This document shows, one piece after another, positions 36,792-45,107 of a DNA stretch of 64,000 bases. The notes beneath the pieces are model-generated. The model ran no database searches. It was not told the origin of the DNA and was given only the letters and a program-made list of their open reading frames with translations. Each line of letters begins with the position of its first letter. Position 1 is the first letter of the stretch. Origin of the DNA: CALHVX01 sp051027215 (GTDB lineage Bacteria > Pseudomonadota > Gammaproteobacteria > Pseudomonadales > Azotimanducaceae); contig JBPCXR010000340.1 of assembly GCA_051027215.1 (NCBI GenBank), forward strand, positions 1 to 64,000, written 5' to 3'. The translations under genes were made by a program, and so were the position numbers.

Positions 36792-38275
36792 TAGAAATAC
36801 CCCTCCTGCTTCTTCTGCTCCATGGATGCCGAAGCATCGGTGTCAATGGCGCGACCCTGGCGCTCACTGGTCCGGCTATGCAACAGTTCCAGAACAATCG
36901 AGGCCAAGTCGTCGGCCTCGGACTCCACCGCACCTGTGAGTGGGTAGCAGCCTAGTGTTCGAAACCGCACCCGACGCAGTTCAATCTGTTCCCCTTCATG
37001 CAGGCGCATGCGATCGTCATCAACCAAGATGAGCATGCCGTCTCGCTCTACGACCGGGCGCTCTGCCGCAAAGTACAAAGGCACAATGGGAATCTGTTCT
37101 CGGTAGATGTACTGCCAAATATCGAGCTCAGTCCAATTTGACAAAGGAAACACGCGAATGCTGTCACCTTTGGCTTTATAACCGTTGTAAAGATTCCAAA
37201 GCTCCGGTCGCTGATTCTTCGGATCCCAGCGGTGCGCGGCATTGCGAAAGGAAAATACCCGCTCTTTGGCTCGGCTCTTTTCTTCATCGCGGCGAGCACC
37301 GCCGAAGGCGACATCAAATTGATGCTGATCGAGGGCTTGCTTGAGACCCTGAGTCTTCATCACATCCGTATGCAGGGCACTACCGTGATCGAACGGGTTA
37401 ATGTTCTTCGCCACACCCTCAGGGTTGACGTGGACGATCAACTCCATGCCGCTTTCTTTCGCCATATAGTCGCGAAACTCATACATGGCCTGAAATTTCC
37501 AACGGGTATCGACATGCATCAGCGGAAACGGTGGCGCGCTCGGATAGAAGGCTTTGCGCGCAAGGTGCAGCATCACTGCGCTGTCCTTGCCCACCGAATA
37601 GAGCATCACTGGATTCTCAGCGGCCGCCATCACCTCCCGCATGATGTAAATGCTCTCCGCCTCGAGCTGATCGAGATGCGACAGCCCATCGGCCTTAGCA
37701 CGACCCCCATGTAGCTCATGGCTGAACGTTCGCGGCGCTACTTGAGGGTAAGCGAACGTGCCGAGTTGCAGAGCATTGCCAGAGGGGACGGTGATTTCAT
37801 GACTATTCGCCGCAGCGACCAGCCGTCGGCAAGCGGGCACTGCCGCACCAGCCGGCCAATATAGGGTCTTCTTGCCGCCGCTGAGCTGATCTAGCCCGGC
37901 GCGCAAGGCTTCCTCGCTATCACTTTGGAGATACACCCAGCGACGACCCATCCGCCCGTCGTTGGCGCATAAAACGTAAGGGTGATGCTCAGCGGCGACC
38001 AGCTGCAGCACTAGGGTCTGTTGCCGCCGTCGCTTTGCCTGCTCTTCGAACCCCGCCACGACCAGGCTGCGCGGGGCAGCGCCGCCTTCGTCAACCAGTT
38101 CAGCGGTCTTCAGCGCCTTTGGCAGCCAATCCGCCTGCTCTAAATCCCGCTCTACAGAGCGCAGAGAGCGCTCTTCGCCGGCTTGCACGAGTGCCGCGTG
38201 GACCGAAGCAATGTCCCAATAGCCTGGATCCTCCCCAGGTTGACGAGGCTCCAACACCATTTTAGGCAATTTCAT
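36791..38275 (-). CDS. cysD: Sulfate adenylyltransferase subunit 2 (CysD) with a long N-terminal extension
   Basis: The C-terminal 300 residues are canonical CysD: the PP-loop S-V-G-K-D-S near residue 225, F-G-G-A-R-R-D-E, F-P-L-S-N-W-T-E and R-F-R-T-L-G-C-Y-P. E. coli CysD is about 302 residues, but this protein has 494, so about 195 residues precede the core. Residues 28-53 of the extension, including S-L-R-S-V-E-R-D-L-E, weakly resemble the helix-turn-helix of WYL-type regulators; the rest has no family I recognise. The frame is continuous, so this is not a frameshift artefact. ATG 38275 is chosen over one at 38392, whose extra residues look untranslated. Confidence 0.92.
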   Translation of the reverse strand: MKLPKMVLEPRQPGEDPGYWDIASVHAALVQAGEERSLRSVERDLEQADWLPKALKTAELVDEGGAAPRSLVVAGFEEQAKRRRQQTLVLQLVAAEHHPYVLCANDGRMGRRWVYLQSDSEEALRAGLDQLSGGKKTLYWPAGAAVPACRRLVAAANSHEITVPSGNALQLGTFAYPQVAPRTFSHELHGGRAKADGLSHLDQLEAESIYIMREVMAAAENPVMLYSVGKDSAVMLHLARKAFYPSAPPFPLMHVDTRWKFQAMYEFRDYMAKESGMELIVHVNPEGVAKNINPFDHGSALHTDVMKTQGLKQALDQHQFDVAFGGARRDEEKSRAKERVFSFRNAAHRWDPKNQRPELWNLYNGYKAKGDSIRVFPLSNWTELDIWQYIYREQIPIVPLYFAAERPVVERDGMLILVDDDRMRLHEGEQIELRRVRFRTLGCYPLTGAVESEADDLASIVLELLHSRTSERQGRAIDTDASASMEQKKQEGYF

Positions 38276-38376
38276 AGCGTATCTACCGGCCAAATCTGTC
38301 GCAATTCGCAAAAATAGCCAATAAATCCAGAATCTACAAGCGTTGGTTTGTGAGAATACGTCTACTAGACCCAATA

Positions 38377-38389
38377 TCGCAACATGCGA
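38377..38389. promoter_or_regulatory. Inverted repeat upstream of cysD, possible operator
   Basis: TCGCA-ACA-TGCGA is a perfect 5-bp inverted repeat about 105 bases upstream of the cysD start, in a region of related TGCGA and CGCGA repeats. It could be an operator for the sulfate assimilation operon. No CysB-type or other consensus was tested. Confidence 0.3.
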
Positions 38390-38459
38390 CACGCGACGTG
38401 CGAAATGCAGTGCGGATCTGATTGAGTGATTAGCCCCGGGTTACCTTACTGACGTCGGT

Positions 38460-39248
38460 TTACCGACCAGTGAAACTCGGTTTTCGCTTATTCAGGAACG
38501 CTTGGATGCCTTCCGCACCATCCGCCGTGGTCACCATTTGCCCAATGGCACGAGTTTCCAACTCCATTTGCGCTTCCAGACCGTGCTCGAACGATTCATT
38601 GAGCAGCGCTTTGCTGGCACCGTAGGCAAGGGTTGGTCCCTGGGCCAGAGTCTTCGCCAGCGCCATAGATTCTGTGAGCACCTCGTCGTCAGCGACGACC
38701 CGGTTGACGATGCCCCACTCCTCGGCCTCGGCAGCACTTAACACCCGGTTGGTCAGAATCAACTCCCGAGTGCGTCGGTCGCCGATCTTGCGCGGCATGA
38801 AAAAGGTCGAGCTACCGTCGGGTGACAGACCCGCGTTGGTATAAGCCATGGTGAACTTCGCACTGCCACCACAGATGGCGAGGTCGGCTGCCATCACCAG
38901 GCTCATGCCGGCGCCCCCGGCTGTACCGTTCACCGCAGCAATGACTGGTGCGTTGCCGCGACTAAAGCGTGACAGCGCCATGTGCAGGTCACCCGCCATG
39001 ATCTTGATGACGGATTTCACTTCGTCACCTGCAGTGGCCATGGCACCGAGATCGCCGCCGGCACAGAACAATTTCCCACTACCCGTCAATACCACAGCCC
39101 GCACGTCAGCATTGTCATCGCAACGAACCGCAATGTCAGACAGCTCCCTGGCGAGATCCGGTGAAATGGCGTTACCCACTTTGGGGCGATTTAGCGTAAT
39201 GCAGGCAACGCCGTCAGCAATATCCAATTCCAGGTTGTCGTAACTCAT
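38460..39248 (-). CDS. Enoyl-CoA hydratase/isomerase family protein
   Basis: This 262-residue crotonase-fold protein has A-G-G-D-L near residue 64 and G-G-A-G-M-S-L (CoA-binding oxyanion loop), and ends with F-L-N-K-R-K-P-S-F. The hydratase Glu pair is replaced at one position by L-S-P-D-G, so it may be an isomerase rather than a hydratase. It is a stand-alone gene before an exported unknown on the same strand. Confidence 0.9.
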   Translation of the reverse strand: MSYDNLELDIADGVACITLNRPKVGNAISPDLARELSDIAVRCDDNADVRAVVLTGSGKLFCAGGDLGAMATAGDEVKSVIKIMAGDLHMALSRFSRGNAPVIAAVNGTAGGAGMSLVMAADLAICGGSAKFTMAYTNAGLSPDGSSTFFMPRKIGDRRTRELILTNRVLSAAEAEEWGIVNRVVADDEVLTESMALAKTLAQGPTLAYGASKALLNESFEHGLEAQMELETRAIGQMVTTADGAEGIQAFLNKRKPSFTGR

Positions 39249-39313
39249 CGTACAAGCGCCCTTTTATTATGGAAGTCTGTTTGCGCACGGTGCCAGCCTG
39301 CACCAAAGCGAGA

Positions 39314-40243
39314 TCATTGTGTATCGCCGACTTTAGGGCCTTCCGCAGGCAAGGTCCTCGGTAGCGGATTGCGCCGCCATTTACCAAACATCAGCTCCTC
39401 CACAAATTCAACGCACTTGAAATCCAGAATTTGTGCGTTGGGTTCGATGCGACGATATAAAGGCATTCGAATTGTCCAGGGCCGTGCGTACGTCTGGGGG
39501 TCTTCTAGCGTTGCTTCATACTGCAAGTGATCGGGACTGAGCGGCGTGTAACGCTCGGTTACTTTGAGCTGCTCACTATGATGATTTCCTGCGCGATCGA
39601 GCCAGGTATCAGCGTACTGCCCGGTCACGTCTACGATCAAGCTTTCACCATCCCAGCGCCCAGCAGACCAGCCCATCCAACTGTCTACTGGCGCCTCACC
39701 GGGATCCTGCATATATATTTCGCGAACAGCGCCCGCATACTCATAGACGATCATCACGGCATCCGCGGACTGCACGATCTGGAACGGAAACGGCATATAC
39801 GTGGCTCGCGGCACACCTGGCAAATAGCACTTCACCTCTGGGTCCCGCTCACTCCAACGGGCCCGATTCTCTCGCTGCACCTCACGTGCCGCAGAGGTAT
39901 AGGGAATCTGCCCACCTACAACCACACCCAGCCCAGCTGGCACCGCGCCAACCGCGCCCATGAACAGCGTTCGCACTGAAGGGATTTCCCCGTGGGGGCC
40001 GTCGCGAACCTGCAATGACGCTTTTGCCGTATGCGCCTCTAGATCGTAGTTAGCGCTGTTGAGCACTTGCCAGACGCCGTTAATGTTGGGCTGATCCGTG
40101 CCCGCTAAACGCGGCGCCACATAATTGTTGGTTGGGTCTGTGGCCAATGCGTTCCCAACCCACAGCAAAATCAACAACGACATCGGCGCCAACCAGTCGG
40201 TTGCGTGTCGCCCACTCAATTTGACGCTCGTGTCTTTGCCCAT
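39314..40243 (-). CDS. Exported protein of unknown function
   Basis: This 309-residue protein has a signal peptide (W-L-A-P-M-S-L-L-I-L-L-W-V-G-N-A-L-A, cleavage near 34). The mature domain begins with N-I-N-G-V-W-Q, contains E-V-K-C-Y-L-P-G-V-P-R and a W-D-G-E-S-L-I-V-D segment, and has two or three Cys. This pattern recurs in uncharacterised periplasmic proteins of steroid- and aromatic-degrading gammaproteobacteria, often with DUF6152 proteins like the one at 12131. ATG 40243 is chosen because the longer frame to 40393 lacks a credible start context. Confidence 0.82.
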   Translation of the reverse strand: MGKDTSVKLSGRHATDWLAPMSLLILLWVGNALATDPTNNYVAPRLAGTDQPNINGVWQVLNSANYDLEAHTAKASLQVRDGPHGEIPSVRTLFMGAVGAVPAGLGVVVGGQIPYTSAAREVQRENRARWSERDPEVKCYLPGVPRATYMPFPFQIVQSADAVMIVYEYAGAVREIYMQDPGEAPVDSWMGWSAGRWDGESLIVDVTGQYADTWLDRAGNHHSEQLKVTERYTPLSPDHLQYEATLEDPQTYARPWTIRMPLYRRIEPNAQILDFKCVEFVEELMFGKWRRNPLPRTLPAEGPKVGDTQ

Positions 40244-40461
40244 GAACTTTTTCGCTCGACTCGGTGACCGCTTGCTGCAGTTTCGGCGCGTTTTGGCGCA
40301 ATCTTTCGTTGACCAGAGACTTGTGCAGCGTAGAACTTCTACCACAACGGGACTGTTGCCCGCCGCTCGCCCGGCGTATCCATCGCAATCCAAGGTGAAT
40401 ATAGCCTACTATATCGCTCGATTTTCAGCGGTTCAATGAAACAACATCGGGAGCAACTCCT

Positions 40462-41256
40462 TTGCAGAACCTATTCTCCATCGAAGGCAAAACAGCATTG
40501 GTTACGGGCGGTTCACGCGGCATTGGCGAGATGATCGCTGCAGGCTTTCTCGCTAACGGCGCGAAGGTTTACATCAGCTCCCGTAAGGCTGAAATCTGCG
40601 ACGCTACTGCTGAGCGGCTACGTAAGACTTATGGCGGCGAATGCATATCGATTCCCGCAAACCTTGCAGATCTCAACGGCATCGAAGCAGTTGCGGAAAC
40701 ATTGAGCCAGCACGAAGCGCAACTCGACATCTTGGTCAACAACGCCGGCGTTTCTTGGGGAGCGCCGTTGGACGAGTTTCCTGAGATCGGCTGGGACAAG
40801 GTGATGGACACCAACGTCAAAGGCTATTTCTTTTTGACCCAAAAGCTTCTACCGCTCCTGCGTGCTGCAGCGTCAGCCGAGCGGCCTGCCCGAGTAATCA
40901 ATGTGGGCTCGATTGACGGTATCAAAACGCCAGTGTTCGACACCTTCTCCTATGGTCCGTCGAAAGCTGCGGCCCACAATCTCACTCGGGTGCTAGCCGC
41001 TCACCTGGCGAAGGATCACATTCGCGTCAATGCCATCGCGCCAGGTCCTTTTCCGACTTACATGCTCAGCACCGGTGTTGGTGGTGGCGGCGACGTGGAA
41101 AATACAGACTGGGACGCGGTTGCCAAGCGCAATCCCAGCGGTCGGGTAGGTACGCCAGAGGATGTCGCTGGAATCGCCATATTCTTGAGCTCTCGAGCGA
41201 GCGACTTCACCACAGGCGAGGTAATCACCTGCGATGGTGGTGTGGTGATTTCTTGA
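40462..41256 (+). CDS. SDR-family oxidoreductase (TTG start)
   Basis: This 264-residue classical short-chain dehydrogenase has T-G-G-S-R-G-I-G, N-N-A-G at 93-96 and the catalytic Ser150, Tyr164 and Lys168. It begins at TTG 40462, with GGGAG upstream, since the only nearby upstream ATG is out of frame. An arginine after strand 2 (S-S-R-K) suggests NADP. The 218-base region before it is shared with the divergent exported-protein gene and shows no other gene. Confidence 0.92.
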   Translation: MQNLFSIEGKTALVTGGSRGIGEMIAAGFLANGAKVYISSRKAEICDATAERLRKTYGGECISIPANLADLNGIEAVAETLSQHEAQLDILVNNAGVSWGAPLDEFPEIGWDKVMDTNVKGYFFLTQKLLPLLRAAASAERPARVINVGSIDGIKTPVFDTFSYGPSKAAAHNLTRVLAAHLAKDHIRVNAIAPGPFPTYMLSTGVGGGGDVENTDWDAVAKRNPSGRVGTPEDVAGIAIFLSSRASDFTTGEVITCDGGVVIS

Positions 41257-41265
41257 GCACAGCGA

Positions 41266-42081
41266 TCAGTCTTTGTCTTTGGCCTTGCGCAGCTTCGCGC
41301 GATAGTACATTTCCCGAGAATGAGAATGGCCAACGTGCTGCAAGTTGAAGGCCGCCTGCTGCGCGGTCCAGAACCCTTGGGCATCAAGCGCCTGATTCAC
41401 CGCCATTTTGGCCAGTTGCAGCGCGAACGAAGGCCGCTCCGAGATCTTCGCCGCTAAGCCATCGGTAAACTCTGTGAGCTGCTCCGGCGCTACGACGTGA
41501 TTCAACATACCGAGCTGATGCGCTTCCTGTGCAGTCAGAAAATCACCGGTAAACAGCAGCTCTTTCGCTTTGCGAATTCCCAGCTCCCACGGGTGACTGA
41601 ACCACTCGACGCCGTTAACGCCAAAATTTACCGTGGGGTCTGAAAACAAAGCATCATCCGCAGCAACAATCAGGTCGCACACCCACATTAGCATTAGGCC
41701 GCCGGCGATCGTCTTACCTTGTACCTGAGCAATAGTGGGCTTAGGCAAATCGTGCCAACGCCGACACATGCGCAAATACACTTCTTCTTCAAAGGCCAAG
41801 TGTCCTTCTGCGCCCGGGGCAGCAAACTGCCCGCCAAGCCCCACTGGCTTCAGGTCGAAGTCGCCGGTGTCTTTAAGATCGTGGCCGGCGGAAAAGTGCG
41901 GGCCGTTGCCGGCGAGAATGATGACTTTCACGTCTTCGTCCGAGGCCGCGCGTGAAAAGGCGGCATCCAGGTCGTAGGTCATTTGCCGATTCTGGGCGTT
42001 GCGAACTTTTGGGCGATTGAGACTGATCCTCGCCACGCGGCCTTCGTTCTGGGTGGTGTACTCAACGGTTTCTAGCACCAT
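41266..42081 (-). CDS. Enoyl-CoA hydratase family protein
   Basis: This 271-residue crotonase-fold protein has S-A-G-H-D-L near the oxyanion site and G-G-L-M-L-M-W-V, then D-P-T-V-N-F-G-V-N-G-V-E-W. The hydratase Glu pair is not conserved in its usual form, so chemistry is uncertain. ATG 42081 is chosen over a TTG one codon upstream; GGAG lies seven bases before it. It converges with the SDR gene. Confidence 0.9.
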   Translation of the reverse strand: MVLETVEYTTQNEGRVARISLNRPKVRNAQNRQMTYDLDAAFSRAASDEDVKVIILAGNGPHFSAGHDLKDTGDFDLKPVGLGGQFAAPGAEGHLAFEEEVYLRMCRRWHDLPKPTIAQVQGKTIAGGLMLMWVCDLIVAADDALFSDPTVNFGVNGVEWFSHPWELGIRKAKELLFTGDFLTAQEAHQLGMLNHVVAPEQLTEFTDGLAAKISERPSFALQLAKMAVNQALDAQGFWTAQQAAFNLQHVGHSHSREMYYRAKLRKAKDKD

Positions 42082-42150
42082 CAACTATCTCCTAATCTTC
42101 TTAGATATGAGCTCTAACTCATTGTTTTATTTATGCTGAAATACTCGAAT

Positions 42151-42555
42151 CTAGGAGATCTCAAGAAATTCCACCCAGTTTCCGTCTGGGTCTTCGACCA
42201 TGCCAATGGTAACGCCAGGTCTAACTTCGCGCTTTGGCACCACAACCTTATGGCCGGCCTGTTCGCAGTCGCTGAGCAGCTGCTCAAGGTTGCTCACCGT
42301 CATAGTCCAGTAGCGCAGACCGGATGCATTGGTTATGGGTCCAGGGGCTGGCTGGTTCTCTGGTGCGGCATCGGGCACCACCACTTTGATCAAACTGGTT
42401 CCGCAGCGTAATCGATACATCACGCCGCCCATGGGAAACGGCGTGGAGGGTTCCTCAATGAACCCCAAGAGATCGCGGTAGAAGTGCACCATTGCCTCAC
42501 CGTTGACCGCGATGATACCTAAGTCGATCGAATCCTTTTGCAACGCCACCGGCAT
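42151..42555 (-). CDS. VOC-superfamily (glyoxalase/dioxygenase-fold) protein
   Basis: This 134-residue protein has two beta-alpha-beta-beta-beta modules of the vicinal-oxygen-chelate fold, with D-L-G-I-I-A-V-N, F-Y-R-D-L-L-G-F and the closing E-D-P-D-G-N-W-V-E-F-L-E. The C-terminal Glu is a typical metal ligand, but the first-strand ligand is not obvious. Possible roles include glyoxalase, dioxygenase or epimerase activity. A G-rich stretch precedes ATG 42555. Confidence 0.88.
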   Translation of the reverse strand: MPVALQKDSIDLGIIAVNGEAMVHFYRDLLGFIEEPSTPFPMGGVMYRLRCGTSLIKVVVPDAAPENQPAPGPITNASGLRYWTMTVSNLEQLLSDCEQAGHKVVVPKREVRPGVTIGMVEDPDGNWVEFLEIS

Positions 42556-42663
42556 AGTTCAACCCCCCATTCACTAGTGATCGCTGCAGTTTAGCAGCCT
42601 CAGCGTCACGACACTGACACGCCAAGCTGCACAGAGCTCGGAAGTTTGTGTCACAGTCATCGC

Positions 42664-43437
42664 ATGCGCACGATTGTCTACCAGTCCCATAAAACACCAT
42701 TGCACCCTAGCTGGATCCACCAGTGCACAGCTTCTGTTAGAGAATGGGCGACGACGCAGCGCTTTGACTATCAATTACTCGGGGACGAGCTATTCGATCT
42801 GCTCCCGAGAACATTGTTCGCGAAGGTCGCCCAGCAAAGAACCATTGCTGCAGACTTAGCACGTTTGCGGCTATTGCAACGGGGCCTGCAGCAATCTTAC
42901 GAGCGAGTCATTTGGATCGATGCAGATGTGCTGATTCTGCAAACCGCTAGCTGGAAAGTAGGCGATAGCAGCCACGGGTTCGGGCGCGAGGTCTGGGTTC
43001 AGGAAACCGCGCAAGGCTTGAAAACTTATCGCAAGATCCACAACGCAGTGATGCTGTTCTGCCAACAAGATCCAGTGCTGGAATTTTATCGTCTAGCTGC
43101 CGAGCGAGTCGTTGAGCGACATCGTGCCGGGCCTCTGGCACCGCAGATCGTTGGCCCGAAATTGCTTACCGCATTGCACAACCTCGTCGGTTTTGACGTC
43201 ATTGAAGACGCCGGCATGTTGCCACCCCTCGTCGCACAAGGATTGCTACAAGGCGGGGGCTCTGCGTTGCAGGCCTTCAATGTAGCTTCCACTATGGCGC
43301 CCAAAGCACTCAATCTCTGCAGCTCCTTACTAGACGAGCAGCACCAGCTCGGGATCGACATGCACGCTGTGATTGCCAGCTTGCTCGACCCAGATCAAAT
43401 GCCGCTGCTTAAGCTACCGGGAATTTCACAGACCTGA
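42664..43437 (+). CDS. Small glycosyltransferase-like protein
   Basis: This 257-residue protein has the GT-A hallmark V-I-W-I-D-A-D-V-L-I, with D86-x-D88 after a predicted helix A-D-L-A-R-L-R-L-L, resembling nucleotide-sugar-dependent transferases of the capsule/Gly_transf_sug group. No neighbouring glycan genes support a pathway, so the sugar and acceptor are unknown. ATG 42664 is chosen; a longer reading to 42646 adds six residues. It overlaps the convergent Cys-rich protein gene by 43 bases. Confidence 0.72.
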   Translation: MRTIVYQSHKTPLHPSWIHQCTASVREWATTQRFDYQLLGDELFDLLPRTLFAKVAQQRTIAADLARLRLLQRGLQQSYERVIWIDADVLILQTASWKVGDSSHGFGREVWVQETAQGLKTYRKIHNAVMLFCQQDPVLEFYRLAAERVVERHRAGPLAPQIVGPKLLTALHNLVGFDVIEDAGMLPPLVAQGLLQGGGSALQAFNVASTMAPKALNLCSSLLDEQHQLGIDMHAVIASLLDPDQMPLLKLPGISQT

Positions 43438-44471
43438 TCGAGCTCTATGGCTTTGCTGACAAATCGGTTCGCATGAGGCCCTGCGCACCAGCTCGGCATG
43501 ACCATGGAGTACAGGCCAGTGCCACCGGCGACCAACAGCAAAATGTCACTGGGAGCGCTGAAGGCAGGCACGGGATCTGCCTTTATGCGGTTCGCGAAGG
43601 CTGGCGAAAATTTCTGCAACTCCGCTTTGGAATGCGTACACAGTTCAGCCAAACGCTCGCAGATACGGGTACGGGTGTAATTGGCATCTGCGAGAATCTG
43701 CGCATGCTCAGGATTTAGTACAACGACCGCCGCGCCACCTCGAAGCACTGCGTTGTTGGTCGCGATGTTGGCCAAGCCAATGGCCAGGGTTTGCAGCAAC
43801 ATGTCCGGGGCGTCTGGAGCGTCCGCATCACCACTGAAGAGCACCGAATGAGGCGCTTCAGCGCCAATTACGGTAACCACGGAATCCGACTCCGCATGGC
43901 CTAGGCTCACATGCAGGGGTGGGAACGGGCTGTTGCGCTCGTCTTCCGCCAGGCAATAGGTGAACTTACCCGGATGGCCGAGTAAGGCCATATCGGATTC
44001 ACCAGGTTTTGCCCCGCCGATGTTGATCATGGCCAGGCGCAGCGCTCGCCCTATCGTTGCGTTCGCGCGGTGCCCCGGGCCCAATGCTCCAAACCCACTG
44101 GCCACCGGTCCGCAGGAATCTCGAGCCGGTCCGTTCACAATGATGAGCGGTGCAGTGCAATGCGTCGTTGATTGCATTTCTGCCAAATCAAACTCTGGAT
44201 CGATGATCGCCATGGCCGCGGCCATGACGATGGGCATATAGTCCGGTAGGCAACCGGCCATCACTGCCGCGGTAGCCACCATGTCCACCGTCGCCACACC
44301 CATCTGCGGACCCATCTCACCAAGCACCAACTCCCCGTCAAGGCCACTGGCCAGCACCATACGCGCCACCCGCTCGGCGGTGGGAATGACCACGGGCAAC
44401 CCGTCTGTACAGCCCAACTCATGCAACAGCTCCAGGGCGGCGCCCTCGTCCGCAGCCACTAGCTCTTTCAT
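43395..44471 (-). CDS. Conserved protein of unknown function divergent from the UGSC selenoprotein
   Basis: This 358-residue protein has no signal peptide and is Cys- and Gly-rich at conserved-looking places: C-T-D-G-L-P-V-V-I-P-T near residue 21, A-G-C-L-P-D-Y-M-P, T-T-H-C-T-A-P-L, D-S-C-G-P-V-A-S-G-F-G and M-P-S-W-C-A-G-P-H. The Cys-Gly-Pro and Cys-Leu-Pro pattern suggests a redox or metal enzyme, but I do not recognise a named family. GGGAG lies before ATG 44471. The UGSC selenoprotein gene starts 105 bases away on the opposite strand, so the two share a control region and may work together (inference). Confidence 0.75.
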   Translation of the reverse strand: MKELVAADEGAALELLHELGCTDGLPVVIPTAERVARMVLASGLDGELVLGEMGPQMGVATVDMVATAAVMAGCLPDYMPIVMAAAMAIIDPEFDLAEMQSTTHCTAPLIIVNGPARDSCGPVASGFGALGPGHRANATIGRALRLAMINIGGAKPGESDMALLGHPGKFTYCLAEDERNSPFPPLHVSLGHAESDSVVTVIGAEAPHSVLFSGDADAPDAPDMLLQTLAIGLANIATNNAVLRGGAAVVVLNPEHAQILADANYTRTRICERLAELCTHSKAELQKFSPAFANRIKADPVPAFSAPSDILLLVAGGTGLYSMVMPSWCAGPHANRFVSKAIELDQVCEIPGSLSSGI

Positions 44472-44519
44472 TGCTCATCTCCCAACAGCGAAATGCCAGT
44501 TTAGCCTTTGCTCAGGCAT

Positions 44520-44548
44520 TTGTGCTGCTCGCAGGGTCGCGCTACATT
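44520..44548 (+). promoter_or_regulatory. Candidate sigma-70 promoter of the UGSC operon
   Basis: TTGTGC (44520-44525) and TACATT (44543-44548) are separated by 17 bases, the optimum sigma-70 spacing, and lie about 28 bases before the UGSC start. The match is 3 of 6 and 4 of 6, so this is a moderate guess. Confidence 0.35.
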
Positions 44549-44576
44549 CAGCGCTCCTAAAAGCGAGAGCGCGCTC

Positions 44577-45107
44577 ATGGTTCAATTTGTTGACCCCCGT
44601 GCCGAAGTGGGTGTTGAAGTCGAGGACTACGGCTTGAGCATTGACCTGCAGGCCCACAAACAGCCCAAAGTCGCCTTTGTCGCCAATGGCTTTCCCGACT
44701 CCGTTGCCTTCCTAAGCCAAGTACGTGATGCCTTGAAAGCCCTGGTTCCGGGCCTGGAAGCGCTGGATTTCGACAAAGGCAATGCCTCCATCACCGTCAG
44801 CGACGCGATGCTTGAGCAAATCAAGGGCGCCGATGCGGCGGTGGCCGCCTACGGCCACTGAGGCAGCTGCACCACCGGCACCGTGCGTGACGGCATCAAA
44901 ATCGCCCAATTGGGCATACCTGCAGTTTCTCTGGTCACAAAAGAGTTCTGGCCTCAGGGCGACTTCACCGCCAAGAGCGCGGGCATGCCCGACATACCCC
45001 GTGTGCAACTGCCCCACCCTGTGGCCGGTACCGGTGCTCGCAGCCTTGAACGCATCGCCAGCGAGATCGCTCCGAAGATCCTCGCCGCACTAAGGGCCGC
45101 TAGCTGA
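44577..45107 (+). CDS. UGSC-family selenoprotein (Sec encoded by UGA at 44859-44861)
   Basis: Reading from ATG 44577 through one in-frame TGA (codon 95) to TGA 45105-45107 gives 176 residues. Around the internal TGA the sequence is A-V-A-A-Y-G-H-U-G-S-C-T-T-G-T, the signature for which the UGSC selenoprotein family is named; the family is known from marine metagenomic selenoproteome surveys but its function is unknown. The segment after the UGA continues without a break as D-G-I-K-I-A-Q-L-G-I-P-A-V-S-L-V-T. The N-terminal half is an alpha/beta module with P-K-V-A-F-V-A-N-G-F-P-D-S. U and C in U-x-x-C are the expected redox pair. The terminal stop overlaps the next gene. If the UGA stopped translation, the product would be a 94-residue fragment. 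Confidence 0.9.
44877..44897 (+). promoter_or_regulatory. Candidate bacterial SECIS hairpin of the UGSC selenoprotein
   Basis: CCGT (44881-44884) pairs with ACGG (44890-44893) around the loop GCGTG (44885-44889). Outside a two-by-two mismatch, GG (44877-44878) pairs with TC (44896-44897) by one G-U and one G-C. The loop starts 24 bases after the UGA. The stem is shorter than in the CMD case, and an alternative pairing (44883-44886 with 44893-44896) exists. Confidence 0.5.

Noticed and set aside
315..45107. UGA reassigned to another amino acid genome-wide
   Set aside because: UGA ends many ordinary intact genes here, for example those at 1-255, 31458-32822 and 56041-57216, and only the three redox-motif UGAs are read through.
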